From assembly GCF_004402015.1 (NCBI RefSeq), contig NZ_SOPW01000009.1, positions 1-64,000 on the forward strand: DNA of 64,000 nucleotides, given 5' to 3'. The DNA comes from Filobacillus milosensis. Lineage in GTDB: Bacteria > Bacillota > Bacilli > Bacillales > Alkalibacillaceae. Under the pieces are notes generated by a model. The model searched no databases, was not told the DNA's origin, and worked only from the letters and a program-made list of their open reading frames with translations. Below are positions 40,763 to 50,261 of this stretch, one piece after another (position 1 is the stretch's first letter; each line of letters opens with the position of its first letter). The position numbers and the translations under genes were made by a program.

Positions 40763-40918
40763 CTATTGAACAGATGCTAGGTACTATTGTAACTATTTCA
40801 TTATATTATTTCCATAAGTATGAAAAAATTCAGCGAAGCAAGTCATAACAAAAGATAGAGAACATATTTCAATTACTTAAAATAATTGATAAAACTTGGT
40901 ATCGTTGGAATTTTTTGA

Positions 40919-40947
40919 TTGACTGGAAATTTAAACAATGGTAATCT
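40919..40947 (+). promoter_or_regulatory. abrB promoter
   Basis: TTGACT (40919-40924), 17-nt spacer, TAATCT (40942-40947), about 43 nt upstream of the abrB start, in the divergent metG-abrB gap. The metG promoter must be in the same gap but no clear match was fixed. Spo0A repression of abrB is known in B. subtilis; no perfect 0A box was seen. Confidence 0.65.
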
Positions 40948-40989
40948 ATCATCAAAAAGATAGCGATAATGATCGAGAGGAGAGAAAAA

Positions 40990-41268
40990 ATGAAATCAAC
41001 AGGTATTGTAAGGAAGGTAGACGAACTTGGAAGAGTCGTCATACCAATCGAACTACGTCGTACATTAGACATTAATGTCAAAGATTCATTAGAAATCTAC
41101 GTAGATGATGACAAAATTATCCTTAAGAAATACAAGCCTTATATGGCTTGTGACATCACAGGTGAAATCTCTGACAGCAATGAAGCTGTTGGCGATGGCA
41201 ATATCGTCTTAAGTAAAGAAGGCGCTCAGAAACTAATTTCTGAGATTCAAAAGAAGTTTAGTATTTAA
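40990..41268 (+). CDS. abrB: Transition-state regulator AbrB
   Basis: A DNA-binding repressor that holds back stationary-phase and sporulation genes during growth. The 92-residue protein has the AbrB swapped-hairpin fold at residues 1-50 (MKSTGIVRKVDELGRVVIPIELRR) and a C-terminal multimerisation part with KKYKP and the single Cys in ACDITGE. ATG 40990 follows GAGAGGAGAG; an ATG at 40969 is in frame but sits before the ribosome site. It is the only plus-strand protein gene between 1 and 49 kb. The candidate target region upstream of spoVG is at 31079-31130. Confidence 0.96.
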   Translation: MKSTGIVRKVDELGRVVIPIELRRTLDINVKDSLEIYVDDDKIILKKYKPYMACDITGEISDSNEAVGDGNIVLSKEGAQKLISEIQKKFSI

Positions 41269-41281
41269 GTCTTAAATATTA

Positions 41282-41312
41282 CGGTTACAGCATCCTGCTG
41301 TAGCCTTTTTTT
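41282..41312 (+). terminator. abrB intrinsic terminator
   Basis: GGTTACAGCA / TGCTGTAGCC stem with a 3-nt loop and a run of seven T. Confidence 0.92.
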
Positions 41313-41340
41313 ATGTCTATGGATTTGTTAAGGCTTTATC

Positions 41341-41381
41341 TTGATTCTATCGAATCGCTTACCGGCGGACTCTTTCCGGAA
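41341..41381 (+). repeat. long dispersed repeat, fragment D (left end only)
   Basis: TTGATTCTATCGAATCGCTTACC and CGGCGGACTCTTTCCGGA match the left end of copies B and C with several changes. The rest of the element is absent. It lies between the abrB terminator and rsmI. Confidence 0.65.
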
Positions 41382-41420
41382 CATCAAACCATAACTTTTA
41401 CTTAATTTCTTTTATCACAC

Positions 41421-42293
41421 CTATTGATGATAAGCTTGGTATACTTCATTCTTTGACTGATTTCGGTCTTTTGAAACCTTCTTAATCGCATCTTTTTTTG
41501 AAAACCCATCTGAAACATAATGATCCACATGTTCGATTAACGTTAATTCACTCCACCAGCTTGACTCTGTTGTTTGAAATTCTTCTTTACCTTCTACAAT
41601 GATACAGAACTCTCCTCTTAGTTCCGCTTTTTCCGATTGCATAAATAGGTTAACCTCATCTAAGGTTCCATACACGTATTCTTCAAATTTTTTTGTAAGC
41701 TCTCTAGTCACTGCTATTTTTCGATCATTTGAATAAGTTTGCGCTAATACCTCAACCGTTTGTTTAACTCGATAAGGCGATTCATAGAAAATTAATGTGT
41801 GGTCCGTCTTTCCTAATCCTTCTAAAACATTTACCATATCCTTTTTCTTTCTTGGTAAGAAACCATAAAACGTAAACGTTTGTGATGCGATGCCTGAACC
41901 CACCAAAGCCGTTAAAGCAGCGTTAGCGCCTGGTAAGACTGTGACATCAATTCCTTCTTCTCTTGCACGCTTAACTAATTCAAACCCAGGATCAGATATA
42001 ATAGGCATGCCCGCATCACTCACAAGAGCAATTTTTTGACCTTCCTTAAGCTTTTCAATGATTGATTCTTCACGATTGTGCTTATTATGCTCATGATAGC
42101 TTAGTAAGGGCTTGTCAATGTTAAAGTGATTCAATAGCTTCGATGATTGACGTGTATCCTCACAAGCAACTAAATCAACCGATTCTAACGTTTTTACCGC
42201 TCTAAATGTCATATCATCTAAGTTTCCGATTGGAGTCGGGACAATATATAATAACGGGTCATTAGAGTCGAAACTTTTCTGAACTTGAACCAT
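41421..42293 (-). CDS. rsmI: 16S rRNA (cytidine1402-2'-O)-methyltransferase
   Basis: Methylates the ribose of C1402 in the decoding centre. The ~290-residue protein has the family N-terminus LYIVPTPIGNLDDMTFRAV, VACEDTRQSSKLL near 45, and the SAM loop VSDAGMPIISDPGF near 92. ATG 42293 follows AAGGGAG by 8 nt; codons further upstream are not conserved. It overlaps the 3' end of the methyltransferase gene upstream by 32 nt. The GIY-YIG gene yazA found between them in B. subtilis is missing. Confidence 0.95.
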   Translation of the reverse strand: MVQVQKSFDSNDPLLYIVPTPIGNLDDMTFRAVKTLESVDLVACEDTRQSSKLLNHFNIDKPLLSYHEHNKHNREESIIEKLKEGQKIALVSDAGMPIISDPGFELVKRAREEGIDVTVLPGANAALTALVGSGIASQTFTFYGFLPRKKKDMVNVLEGLGKTDHTLIFYESPYRVKQTVEVLAQTYSNDRKIAVTRELTKKFEEYVYGTLDEVNLFMQSEKAELRGEFCIIVEGKEEFQTTESSWWSELTLIEHVDHYVSDGFSKKDAIKKVSKDRNQSKNEVYQAYHQ

Positions 42294-43050
42294 GTAAACG
42301 ACTCCCTTCTTCACCATACAATAATTTTGCAACCTCTTCTGTATAGTTGCCTTCGTGGTCATGAATATAAATCGGTGGTAAGACCTTCATTTCTGGACTG
42401 CCGTCTCGAATAAACTCCAATAAAACGATATTCGCTTCTTTCTCTGCTTTAGGATGAACAAGCTGCATTCGTTTTGGTTCTAATTTATACTGTTTTGCTA
42501 TTTCGATAATCTCAGCTAACCGATTCGGTCTGTGAACAATCGATACTTTTCCGCCTGATTTAACGAGTTGACTGCAAGATTTTAATACATCATCTAATGT
42601 ACAGTAGATTTCATGTCTTGCGATTGCTAAATGCTCATTATTATTACGTTTATCTAAATCAATCGTTTTAAAATATGGTGGATTACAAGTTACTAAATCA
42701 TATCGATGAAATCCTATTTTATGGGCTAACCCGATTAAATCCTCATTAAGGATATCAATCTGGCTTTCTAGATCATTTAGTTTAACATTACGAATAGCCA
42801 TATCATATAATCGCTCTTGTAGCTCAACACCAGTCATATGAACTTTAGAACGTTTCGATAAAAATAAAGGAATCACACCATTGCCTGTACATAGGTCTAT
42901 AACCTTCCCTCGTGTAAGAGGTAAGTATGTAAAGTGTTGCAGGAGTACAGCATCAATCGAAAATGCAAATACAGATTGACTTTGTATAATGCGGCGTTTT
43001 CGATCTGCTAATAAATAATCTATACGCTCATCATCTTTTAGCTCTACCAT
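42262..43050 (-). CDS. yabB: tRNA1(Val) (adenine37-N6)-methyltransferase-like protein (YabB)
   Basis: A SAM-dependent N6-adenine methyltransferase of the TrmN6/YfiC type. The 262-residue protein has the SAM loop VIDLCTGNGVIPLFLS (about residue 50) and the catalytic NPPYF motif (about 125), which marks adenine-N6 methylation. The predicted substrate is A37 of a tRNA, by homology only. It follows yabA and overlaps rsmI. Confidence 0.88.
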   Translation of the reverse strand: MVELKDDERIDYLLADRKRRIIQSQSVFAFSIDAVLLQHFTYLPLTRGKVIDLCTGNGVIPLFLSKRSKVHMTGVELQERLYDMAIRNVKLNDLESQIDILNEDLIGLAHKIGFHRYDLVTCNPPYFKTIDLDKRNNNEHLAIARHEIYCTLDDVLKSCSQLVKSGGKVSIVHRPNRLAEIIEIAKQYKLEPKRMQLVHPKAEKEANIVLLEFIRDGSPEMKVLPPIYIHDHEGNYTEEVAKLLYGEEGSRLHGSSSEKFRL

Positions 43051-43137
43051 TTGAGAAATTCCTCTCTACTTTCATACTACAAAACGAAACACACCCAACA
43101 TCCGTTACAGGATATAGGTGCGTTCCCCCTAAAAGTA

Positions 43138-43500
43138 TTATCCGAAAAATTTTAAACAAAAGATACAATCTTCTTCTTCACGTGGTGTACCAAAATACAC
43201 ATGACAAATATGAAATCCTTCTTCATAAATTCTGGCCAAATTATCATAACCTTCACCTATGGAAGGGTCATTACTATCTTTATGTTGATCTTTTGTTTTG
43301 AACTCTTGTTGATTAGAATCAGGTGTTAAATCATCAAGACGTTGGCGTAAATGATGATTCTCGTGTGCCAACTGATGATTTTCTTCTACAAGTTGAACAA
43401 GATCCTTTTTGATTGTTACAAAGTCTTCTTGTAGTTCTTGAAAACGTTTTTCAAGTAACGAAAAACGCTCTAACATTTCTTTTTTATTCACGTCATCCAC
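43138..43500 (-). CDS. yabA: Replication initiation control protein YabA
   Basis: Restrains replication initiation by bridging DnaA and the sliding clamp DnaN. The 120-residue protein has an N-terminal coiled coil (about residues 8-60, for four-helix tetramerisation) and a C-terminal zinc module with HICHVYFG and CIFCLKFFG ligands. It lies directly after ricT (4 nt) in the conserved holB-ricT-yabA order. An imperfect hairpin at about 43090-43128 may end its transcript. Confidence 0.93.
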   Translation of the reverse strand: MDDVNKKEMLERFSLLEKRFQELQEDFVTIKKDLVQLVEENHQLAHENHHLRQRLDDLTPDSNQQEFKTKDQHKDSNDPSIGEGYDNLARIYEEGFHICHVYFGTPREEEDCIFCLKFFG

Positions 43501-43504
43501 CTCA

Positions 43505-44341
43505 TTATTCTGTGGCTGGTACGGAAATGGCTCCTTCTTCGATTAGTTCATCTAATGTGTATTCTACAACACGTTCCATTTCAGACAATTCAACTTGTAC
43601 TAGCTTTTCTAAAATATTTATGCCGACAACTTTACCTTTGCCGTTTGCTGTTGTCATGATTTGACCGATGTCTGGTAGTTCTTGCTTAGCATCTTCATAC
43701 ATGTCATTTTCATATTTTAAACAACACATAAGGCGTCCACAAAGACCTGAAATTTTCGCAGGATTAAGTGATAAATTTTGGTCTTTTGCCATTTTAATTG
43801 AGACAGGCTCGAAATCTCCAAGGAAAGTGGAGCAGCAAAGCATACGACCACAAGGACCGATGCCTCCTAACATTTTCGCCTCATCACGCACACCAATTTG
43901 TCTTAACTCAATACGAGTTTTAAAAATGGCAGCTAAATCTTTTACTAACTCACGGAAGTCTACTCGACCGTCAGCAGTGAAATAGAAAATAATCTTATTG
44001 CGGTCAAAAGTGAATTCAGCATCAACTAAATTCATATCAAGATTATGTTCTTTAATTTTGTCCTGACAAACTTGATAAGCTTCTTCTGTTTTTTCTTTAT
44101 TTTCACTAACAGTAAGCTTGTCCTTATCATCCGCTAAACGAATGACTTTCTTCAACGGTAAGACGACATCTTCTTCGTCCACTTGTTTATTGGCAATAAC
44201 AACCTTGCCGAACTCAACGCCTCTAACCGTTTCTACGATGACATAATCATCCGTTGTCATCTTAGTATCTCCTGGATCAAAATAATATATTTTACCCGCT
44301 TTTTTGAAGCGGACTCCAATAACTTCTACCAAAACGTTCAC
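43505..44341 (-). CDS. ricT: RicT (YaaT), Fe-S regulator of RNase Y
   Basis: Part of the RicA/F/T complex, which carries Fe-S clusters and steers RNase Y maturation of operon mRNAs; also needed for sporulation and biofilm in B. subtilis. The 278-residue PSP1-domain protein has the cysteine-rich blocks [19 protein letters not shown] and [15 protein letters not shown], the cluster ligands. The gene starts right after holB. Confidence 0.95.
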   Translation of the reverse strand: MNVLVEVIGVRFKKAGKIYYFDPGDTKMTTDDYVIVETVRGVEFGKVVIANKQVDEEDVVLPLKKVIRLADDKDKLTVSENKEKTEEAYQVCQDKIKEHNLDMNLVDAEFTFDRNKIIFYFTADGRVDFRELVKDLAAIFKTRIELRQIGVRDEAKMLGGIGPCGRMLCCSTFLGDFEPVSIKMAKDQNLSLNPAKISGLCGRLMCCLKYENDMYEDAKQELPDIGQIMTTANGKGKVVGINILEKLVQVELSEMERVVEYTLDELIEEGAISVPATE

Positions 44342-44342
44342 C

Positions 44343-45335
44343 TCACCTTTGTAACTGAAGGATTAAATTTTCCATTGCTAATGTCGGATGTACGTTTTGT
44401 GCTAGTCTTCTTTTTGTGTATAAAACTTCGTATATTAATGTTTTTGCTTCCGACAATGACACAATATAATGAAACTGTTCCAATCGTTCCATCTGATCAA
44501 TTAAAACAACCGAATCTTGCTTATCTAAATGGAGCGAAATGATGTCTTGAAACCATATAAGTAAAAGTTCCAAGCCAAACTCTAATGATTCTCGCCCCTG
44601 GAAATGTTTTAAGTATACTTGATGTAAGTAAAGATATCCTTCTTCATTAGAATTCATTACTTTATCCATTAATTGTATCACTATTTTTCGTGCTTCGGCA
44701 AACCAGTCGTCTTCATTCCATTCAACAGCCTGATTAACGTCCATTTTCATAGATGAGAAAAGCTTTGCCGTTGATTCTGCAAGCCCTTGATCTAATAATT
44801 GCTGATATAAATGTTCCCCAGAAAGTGTATGAAATTGAATACGTTGACACCTGGAAACAATTGTATCGAGCATTTGACCCGAATGTTCTGTGATTAACAC
44901 TGCTACTGTATCTTGACTTGGCTCTTCTAAAAATTTTAGTAAGCGATTGGCGGCATTTACTGTCATTTTTTCCGCTTGTTTGACAACATAAAATTTTTGA
45001 TTAGATTCTAAGCCCGTATATGTGAATTCTTTCTGTAGATATTCAATCTGATCTTTTTTTATAGACTGCCCATCTGGTTCAATCCAATGAAGGTCAGGGT
45101 GGTTACCCGATTGAATTCTTTTACAGGACACACATTCATGACATGGTTCAGAAGAGTGTTCATCTTTATTTTCACAAAAGTAACGCATCGCAAATAAAAG
45201 ACTGGCCTCTTGCTTGCCAGTCCCTGGTGGCCCATGAAATAAATAGGCGTGAGCTATACGTTGTCTTGTAATACTGTTGTTAATCATCTTAACCGCAACT
45301 GGTTGGAACTTTTCCAATTCAACCCATGTGGTCAT
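44343..45335 (-). CDS. holB: DNA polymerase III delta' subunit
   Basis: Clamp-loader subunit. The 330-residue protein has a AAA+ fold with the P-loop region HGPPGTGKQEASL (about 34), four zinc cysteines in CENKDEHSSEPCHECVSC-type spacing (about 53-70), FLEEPSQDTVAVLITE and the SRC sensor motif. The delta' ATP site is normally non-catalytic; here GKT is GKQ, consistent with that. It is downstream of yaaR in the conserved tmk-darA-yaaR-holB order. Confidence 0.95.
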   Translation of the reverse strand: MTTWVELEKFQPVAVKMINNSITRQRIAHAYLFHGPPGTGKQEASLLFAMRYFCENKDEHSSEPCHECVSCKRIQSGNHPDLHWIEPDGQSIKKDQIEYLQKEFTYTGLESNQKFYVVKQAEKMTVNAANRLLKFLEEPSQDTVAVLITEHSGQMLDTIVSRCQRIQFHTLSGEHLYQQLLDQGLAESTAKLFSSMKMDVNQAVEWNEDDWFAEARKIVIQLMDKVMNSNEEGYLYLHQVYLKHFQGRESLEFGLELLLIWFQDIISLHLDKQDSVVLIDQMERLEQFHYIVSLSEAKTLIYEVLYTKRRLAQNVHPTLAMENLILQLQR

Positions 45336-45355
45336 GTTCGTTCATCCTATCTATA

Positions 45356-45796
45356 TTAAGCTTGTAAATTTAATAAGAGCCCTTTTATTTCTCCAATAAC
45401 ATCAAGCACATCAATTGAAGACTTTTGTTGGTCCAATACATCATCTGTTAATTGGATTAATTTTTCATCAACTTGCTTAACCAGCATTAATTTTCGATTA
45501 TCACCATTCATACTCCAGCTTCTCTGTTGATCAAGTTCGAGACCATATTGAACGGCTTCTTCCATAAACTGTTGAACCATTCGTTTATAACGGGCTAAAT
45601 CTTTAAACGATCTGAACTTAGCAACTTTCTCCCCTTGGGCTGAAAGGTCCCCTAATAATCGATTTAACTGAGCTTCATGCATTTTTTGTTTCTCTTGGCT
45701 CACGGTTTGTTGAAAAGACATAGTTGTTCCATTAGTCTTATTCGCATTAGCCTTTGATGTATCTAATTGTGTTTTTAAATCCTGACTAATTTTCAT
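45356..45796 (-). CDS. yaaR: YaaR family protein (DUF327)
   Basis: A 146-residue protein of unknown function found in nearly all Bacilli between darA and holB. It is mostly helical, with AQLNRLLGDLSAQGEKVAKF and YKRMVQQFMEEAVQYGLELDQQRSW as family blocks. No membrane segment or enzyme motif is visible. Confidence 0.88.
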   Translation of the reverse strand: MKISQDLKTQLDTSKANANKTNGTTMSFQQTVSQEKQKMHEAQLNRLLGDLSAQGEKVAKFRSFKDLARYKRMVQQFMEEAVQYGLELDQQRSWSMNGDNRKLMLVKQVDEKLIQLTDDVLDQQKSSIDVLDVIGEIKGLLLNLQA

Positions 45797-45813
45797 TTGC
45801 CGCTCACCTCAAC

Positions 45814-46155
<342 letters not shown>

Positions 46156-46220
46156 TCAAACGTCTTTTATACTATTATAACAAGTTGTCTGAAGATTTAG
46201 CAGTAATTTATGGCAAAATT

Positions 46221-46850
46221 TTATTTTGATAAGTAAGAATTAATTAATCCTAAGCACTCACTCTGAACTTCTTCTTGTGTTTGATTGGCATTGATCGCTT
46301 TAATACGCTTAGGAAATCTCTCGACTAAAATCTGATAAGCCTCTGCAACTTTCTCGTGGAAGCTCACTTTCTCTAAATCCAGTCGATTCTGTTCTCGACC
46401 TTTATTATCAGCAATTCGCTGAAGACCAATTTCAGGATCCAACTCAAAAAGAACGGTTAAATTAGGCATGCAATTTTCAATAGCAAACTCGTTGATCGCA
46501 TAGACTTCATCCATCCCTAAACCACGAGCATACCCTTGATAAGCTAAACTGCTGTCAATAAAGCGATCGCAAAGAACAATCTTTTCTTCATTTAATGCTG
46601 GAATAACACGTTCAACTAAATGTTGTCTTCTCGCAGCCGCATATAGAAGAGCCTCAGTACGACCGTCCATAGCCGTATGATTTTTATTCAAGATAACTTC
46701 ACGAATTTTTTCAGATATATCTATTCCACCAGGCTCTCTTGTTTTTATAACATCGTAGCCTCGTGATTTTAATTGTTCATAAACATAATTTAATATGGTC
46801 GTTTTTCCGGCTCCTTCTGCCCCTTCAAACGTTATAAATAATCCACTCAC
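46221..46850 (-). CDS. tmk: Thymidylate kinase
   Basis: Phosphorylates dTMP to dTDP. The 209-residue protein has the P-loop [11 protein letters not shown], the LID region TREPGG, and [13 protein letters not shown] with the DR(Y/F) motif. It is 13 nt downstream of the yaaO-like gene and ~75 nt upstream of darA. Confidence 0.96.
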   Translation of the reverse strand: MSGLFITFEGAEGAGKTTILNYVYEQLKSRGYDVIKTREPGGIDISEKIREVILNKNHTAMDGRTEALLYAAARRQHLVERVIPALNEEKIVLCDRFIDSSLAYQGYARGLGMDEVYAINEFAIENCMPNLTVLFELDPEIGLQRIADNKGREQNRLDLEKVSFHEKVAEAYQILVERFPKRIKAINANQTQEEVQSECLGLINSYLSK

Positions 46851-46863
46851 AGAATTAAACCCC

Positions 46864-48285
46864 TTATTCTATAAAAATTTCTATTCCATTTTCTAAATCT
46901 TTTCCTTGATATTGAATATGTTTCCTTGATGAGATCAAGTTTAAAATCGTATCAACATGTTCTTGTTGAATACGTTCACCTTTTAATAATATAGGTATAC
47001 CAGGCGGATAAGGAATAACGGAAGATGCTGTAATTTTTCCAATGGCACCATCCCAATCAACCCATGTTGAATGTAGTTTCTTCAACGACTGGTAATCATA
47101 ATCAAACGCTTGAATATCTACAAAATTTGTTTCGTTATTTATTGTATCATGTTTAATTGTTTTATCGGCTTGCAATAAATAATCTTTTAAATTTTGAATC
47201 CAATTCAATTCAAGTGGCTTTGTTTGCAATCCAATCATTAATAATAATTGGTTTTCTTGAACCATTTCAGGAAAAACACCAATTTCATTTAATAAAACTT
47301 CTATATGACTCATATCCCAGTCATCTGACGTCAATGTGATTTTTAAAGGGTCATCAATTCCACTTCTTAATGGTAGTAATTCTATAGAAGGTAATGCCTT
47401 AAGCGCCTCCCTTAGTTTATTAACATTCATCATAATTTCATCATACGCCCTGCCAGTCAGTGAAGCCGCATACTTTCTCGCCAGATCTAAGGATGCCATA
47501 ATTGGATACGAGGGACTGCTAGATTGTACAATTTGGAGGAAATTCTTAACTGTTTCATATGAAACATACTTGCTTTGTATGTGTAATAAGGATCCCATTG
47601 TCATAGCTGGTAATGTCTTGTGAGCTGAATGCACAACTAAATCTGCACCAAGCTGTAAAGCTGATTGTGGAAAATGATCACTTAGAGGAAAGTGAGCTCC
47701 ATGTGCTTCATCAACTAATACTGGCATATCATAATGATGAGCTGACTCTATTATTTTTGATAACTCAAACGTTGAACCAAAGTAATCTGGATATGTTAAG
47801 AAAATCCCTTTAGCATTTGGGTGCTCGTGAATAGCTTCGATGACTTTTTCTGCCTCTAACTTTGAATACCGATTCGTTGTTCGATCATAATCCGGCGATA
47901 CGAAAATCGGCTTAGCACCAGCTAGTTCTAATCCGTTCATGGCAGACTTATGACAATTCCTTTGAACGATTATAGAATCTCCTGGCCCGCAGACACTCAG
48001 AATCATCGCCAGGTTTCCAGCTGTTGAACCGTTAACCAGAAAAAAAGTATAGTCTGTTTGATATAAGTCAGCGGCTAGTTCTTCCGCTTCCAAGATAGCA
48101 CCTTCGGGTTGATGCAAGTCATCCAAGCCTGTAATTTCGGTTAAATCATAAGGTAATATAGTTGAAAAAGCTTTCACGTTTGGAAAAATACGACCATTTT
48201 TATGTCCAGGTACATGATAAGAAATAGGATTTATCTCGACATGTTTCATTAAAGCTTCATACATTGGTGCTCTCGCCTGATCCAT
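46864..48285 (-). CDS. yaaO: Orn/Lys/Arg decarboxylase family protein (YaaO)
   Basis: A fold-type I PLP enzyme of the basic amino-acid decarboxylase family. The 473-residue protein has [10 protein letters not shown] at the N-terminus, [10 protein letters not shown] near 85, VDEAHGAHF near 190 and the PLP-binding Lys in [10 protein letters not shown] near 222. The C-terminal decarboxylase domain ([13 protein letters not shown]) is complete. Substrate (arginine, lysine or ornithine) cannot be decided from motifs. It starts the tmk group. Confidence 0.9.
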   Translation of the reverse strand: MDQARAPMYEALMKHVEINPISYHVPGHKNGRIFPNVKAFSTILPYDLTEITGLDDLHQPEGAILEAEELAADLYQTDYTFFLVNGSTAGNLAMILSVCGPGDSIIVQRNCHKSAMNGLELAGAKPIFVSPDYDRTTNRYSKLEAEKVIEAIHEHPNAKGIFLTYPDYFGSTFELSKIIESAHHYDMPVLVDEAHGAHFPLSDHFPQSALQLGADLVVHSAHKTLPAMTMGSLLHIQSKYVSYETVKNFLQIVQSSSPSYPIMASLDLARKYAASLTGRAYDEIMMNVNKLREALKALPSIELLPLRSGIDDPLKITLTSDDWDMSHIEVLLNEIGVFPEMVQENQLLLMIGLQTKPLELNWIQNLKDYLLQADKTIKHDTINNETNFVDIQAFDYDYQSLKKLHSTWVDWDGAIGKITASSVIPYPPGIPILLKGERIQQEHVDTILNLISSRKHIQYQGKDLENGIEIFIE

Positions 48286-48355
48286 TTTTATTCACCTCTA
48301 ATAAGATTCATCTTTATCATACCATCTATCACAGGTTTTCACGATTTAAACTCAA

Positions 48356-48386
48356 TAAAAAAAGAGCGTGCATAATAGACGCTCTT
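48356..48386 (-). terminator. csfB intrinsic terminator
   Basis: AGAGCGT / ACGCTCT stem followed by TTTTTTT on the minus strand. Confidence 0.85.
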
Positions 48387-48395
48387 AAATCCTAA

Positions 48396-48587
48396 TTATT
48401 GAATTAATAGACTGGATACATGGCTTCGTTTCATTCGGTCAATATAATATTGATAACGTTCATCCTGAGGGTCGGTATCTAAAATCTCTTTTTCACAATC
48501 CGAGCAAATAAAAGATATGAGTAAATAAATGCCTTCGTTCTTCCATTCTTCACAGATTTTACATTGTTTCATAGATTTTTGTTCCAC
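48396..48587 (-). CDS. csfB: Anti-sigma-G factor Gin (CsfB)
   Basis: Inhibits sigma-G before engulfment is complete, and late sigma-E as well in B. subtilis. The 63-residue protein has two CXXC zinc pairs (CKIC and CSDC) and the Gin block YLLISFICSDCEKEIL. GTG 48587 is chosen because it follows GGAGGTGGGGAAC at proper distance; the ATG upstream (48605) lies before the ribosome site. B. subtilis has an rRNA operon between csfB and bofA, which is not present here. Confidence 0.87.
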   Translation of the reverse strand: MEQKSMKQCKICEEWKNEGIYLLISFICSDCEKEILDTDPQDERYQYYIDRMKRSHVSSLLIQ

Positions 48588-48673
48588 GTTCCCCACCTCC
48601 ATCAACTAGGATGGCCACGTGAATATAGTTTTATACACGAAATCTATGATTTTTTTTATGAATTTTTATTACC

Positions 48674-48708
48674 AAAAACAACCACAGACTACTAATCTGT
48701 GGTTGTTC
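48674..48708 (-). terminator. bofA intrinsic terminator
   Basis: ACAACCACAGA / TCTGTGGTTGT perfect stem followed by TTTTTGG on the minus strand, immediately past the bofA stop. Confidence 0.9.
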
Positions 48709-48709
48709 A

Positions 48710-48976
48710 TTAAGGAATAATCAGTAAGTGAATAATGAGTAAAGCACCTACGCCAAAAATCCCCAGGAATCCTGCTATAGCAGAGGTGATTAAATTAATA
48801 GGAATATGAAGGCCAAACATTGCTCCAAATACATTAGCAAAAAAGATAAACAAAGCACCAATCACAATTTTAATGACACCTAAAGATGTCCAACGCATCA
48901 CTTTTAAAGGCGGTCCAAAGAACAACAATAAAACCATAATAGCTACAAAAGCTAAAATAATGACTATTGGATCCAT
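48710..48976 (-). CDS. bofA: BofA, inhibitor of pro-sigma-K processing
   Basis: A small membrane protein that, with SpoIVFA, holds the protease SpoIVFB inactive until the forespore signal. The 88-residue sequence has two to three hydrophobic segments (about 3-20, 32-52 and 60-86) and the family block INLITSAIAGFLGIFGVGAL. It is normally followed upstream by yaaL and recR; here yaaL is missing and a radical-SAM gene and an acetyltransferase gene separate it from recR. Confidence 0.93.
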   Translation of the reverse strand: MDPIVIILAFVAIMVLLLFFGPPLKVMRWTSLGVIKIVIGALFIFFANVFGAMFGLHIPINLITSAIAGFLGIFGVGALLIIHLLIIP

Positions 48977-49010
48977 ACCGAATCTCCTTTCGCTTGTCCT
49001 ACTTTAACGT

Positions 49011-49075
49011 ATGCAATTAATAGGCTAAGTAGAACAAATCAATCAGAGATTATCTAAACGAATTTTTAATTGCAT
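49011..49075. repeat. perfect 9-bp inverted repeat between bofA and the radical-SAM gene
   Basis: ATGCAATTA (49011-49019) is repeated inverted as TAATTGCAT (49067-49075) with 47 nt between. It lies in the divergent promoter region. It may be an operator pair or chance in an AT-rich stretch. Confidence 0.35.
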
Positions 49076-49103
49076 AAGATAAGCCGATGAGTTTGAGTTG
49101 TAG

Positions 49104-49988
49104 TTGAAACATGTTATTATGTTCATCTATAAATATCCACATCTTAAAGGTGGTGCTAATATTAGTAGAATAAATATTGATTATAAATCTCCTAAAAAGA
49201 TTCTAACCCCGACTAGCGGCTTTTTATATGACTATAGCCATTCATTAAACCCCTATACTGGCTGTGCATTTGGTTGTTCATACTGCTATGTAAGACAAAG
49301 CCCGGTTGGACTTTTTAGAAAACAAGAGTGGGGAACTTGGGTTGATGTCAAACAAGACGCCAAAGAAAAAATAGTGAAAGAAATAAGGAACTTAAAAAAA
49401 AGGGATAAAGAAGTCACCATCTTTATGTCATCGAGTACGGATCCCTATCAACCGATAGAATATAAAGAGAAGATTACAAGGGGTCTACTTGAAGGCATGA
49501 CAGAAGTGCCACCAGACTTCTTATTTGTTCAAACAAGAAGTTCCCTAGTCACAAGAGATATAGATTTATTTAAGCAATTGAAGGATAGGTTAAGAATTAG
49601 TATGACCGTAGAAACAGATGATGATCAAATTCGCAAAAAATTTGCACCCTATGCTCCTCCCATCCAATCAAGAATTAAGGCAGTAACAAAACTTCGAGAC
49701 AACCAATTACCCGTACAAATCGCAGTAGCTCCTGTTTTACCATTTTCAAAGAAGTTTCCAGAAGAATTATCTAAAGTTGTAGACCGAATTGTTATTGATG
49801 ATTTTTACACAGGTGATGGTAGCAACGGAAAAAGAACTGAAAGATTAAAAATAAAAAAATTATATGATGATGAAGAGATGGACATGTGGTACGGAGAAGA
49901 TACACATTTATTAGCTTTAGAACAATTTAAAGAACACTTCACAGCTGATCAAATACTTGTAAGTCAAGAAGGGTTCAAGCCTTACTAA
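49104..49988 (+). CDS. SPL-like radical SAM protein
   Basis: A radical S-adenosylmethionine protein related to spore photoproduct lyase. The 4Fe-4S cluster motif is CAFGCSYCY (about residues 54-62, CX3CX2C) after HSLNPYTG, then MSSSTDPYQPIE and VETDDDQIRKKFAP. It is shorter than SPL (~340) and lacks the C-terminal SPL cysteine used for repair, so DNA repair activity is doubtful. The frame opens at TTG 49104 without a ribosome site; the only good Shine-Dalgarno (AAAGGTGG, 49146-49153) is followed by ATT at about 49161, so a shorter protein starting at an ATT codon is possible. It is plus-strand, apparently inserted into the bofA-recR interval. Confidence 0.8.
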   Translation: MKHVIMFIYKYPHLKGGANISRINIDYKSPKKILTPTSGFLYDYSHSLNPYTGCAFGCSYCYVRQSPVGLFRKQEWGTWVDVKQDAKEKIVKEIRNLKKRDKEVTIFMSSSTDPYQPIEYKEKITRGLLEGMTEVPPDFLFVQTRSSLVTRDIDLFKQLKDRLRISMTVETDDDQIRKKFAPYAPPIQSRIKAVTKLRDNQLPVQIAVAPVLPFSKKFPEELSKVVDRIVIDDFYTGDGSNGKRTERLKIKKLYDDEEMDMWYGEDTHLLALEQFKEHFTADQILVSQEGFKPY

Positions 49989-50152
49989 GGGAAACATTAC
50001 CTTATATCTAACATCTACTAACGGATGGCAAGGAAAGACTATATAAAGCGACTTAAAAAATACTAGCGAATTCCGTTTTGAGGTACAAAACATTAAATCG
50101 CATTTTAAAACACAATGCCATTCACAAAGAAATTGACATTAGAAATCCCATC

Positions 50153-50187
50153 AAAAAAGGACTTAGTTTTTTTCTAAGTCCTTTTAT
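50153..50187. terminator. bidirectional terminator between the radical-SAM and acetyltransferase genes
   Basis: AAAAGGACTTAG / CTAAGTCCTTTT stem with a T-rich loop, A-rich before and T-rich after. It can end both converging transcripts. Confidence 0.85.
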
Positions 50188-50261
50188 CATGGAACTTTCG
50201 TTGTTAAACTAATGCCTCCATTTAGTTCAAATGTAATGTTTCACCATCTAATATCATTATA

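Noticed and set aside
43090-43128. Terminator after yabA
   Set aside because: Hairpin is imperfect and the T-run is broken (GTTTCGTTTT); left as a remark in the yabA entry.
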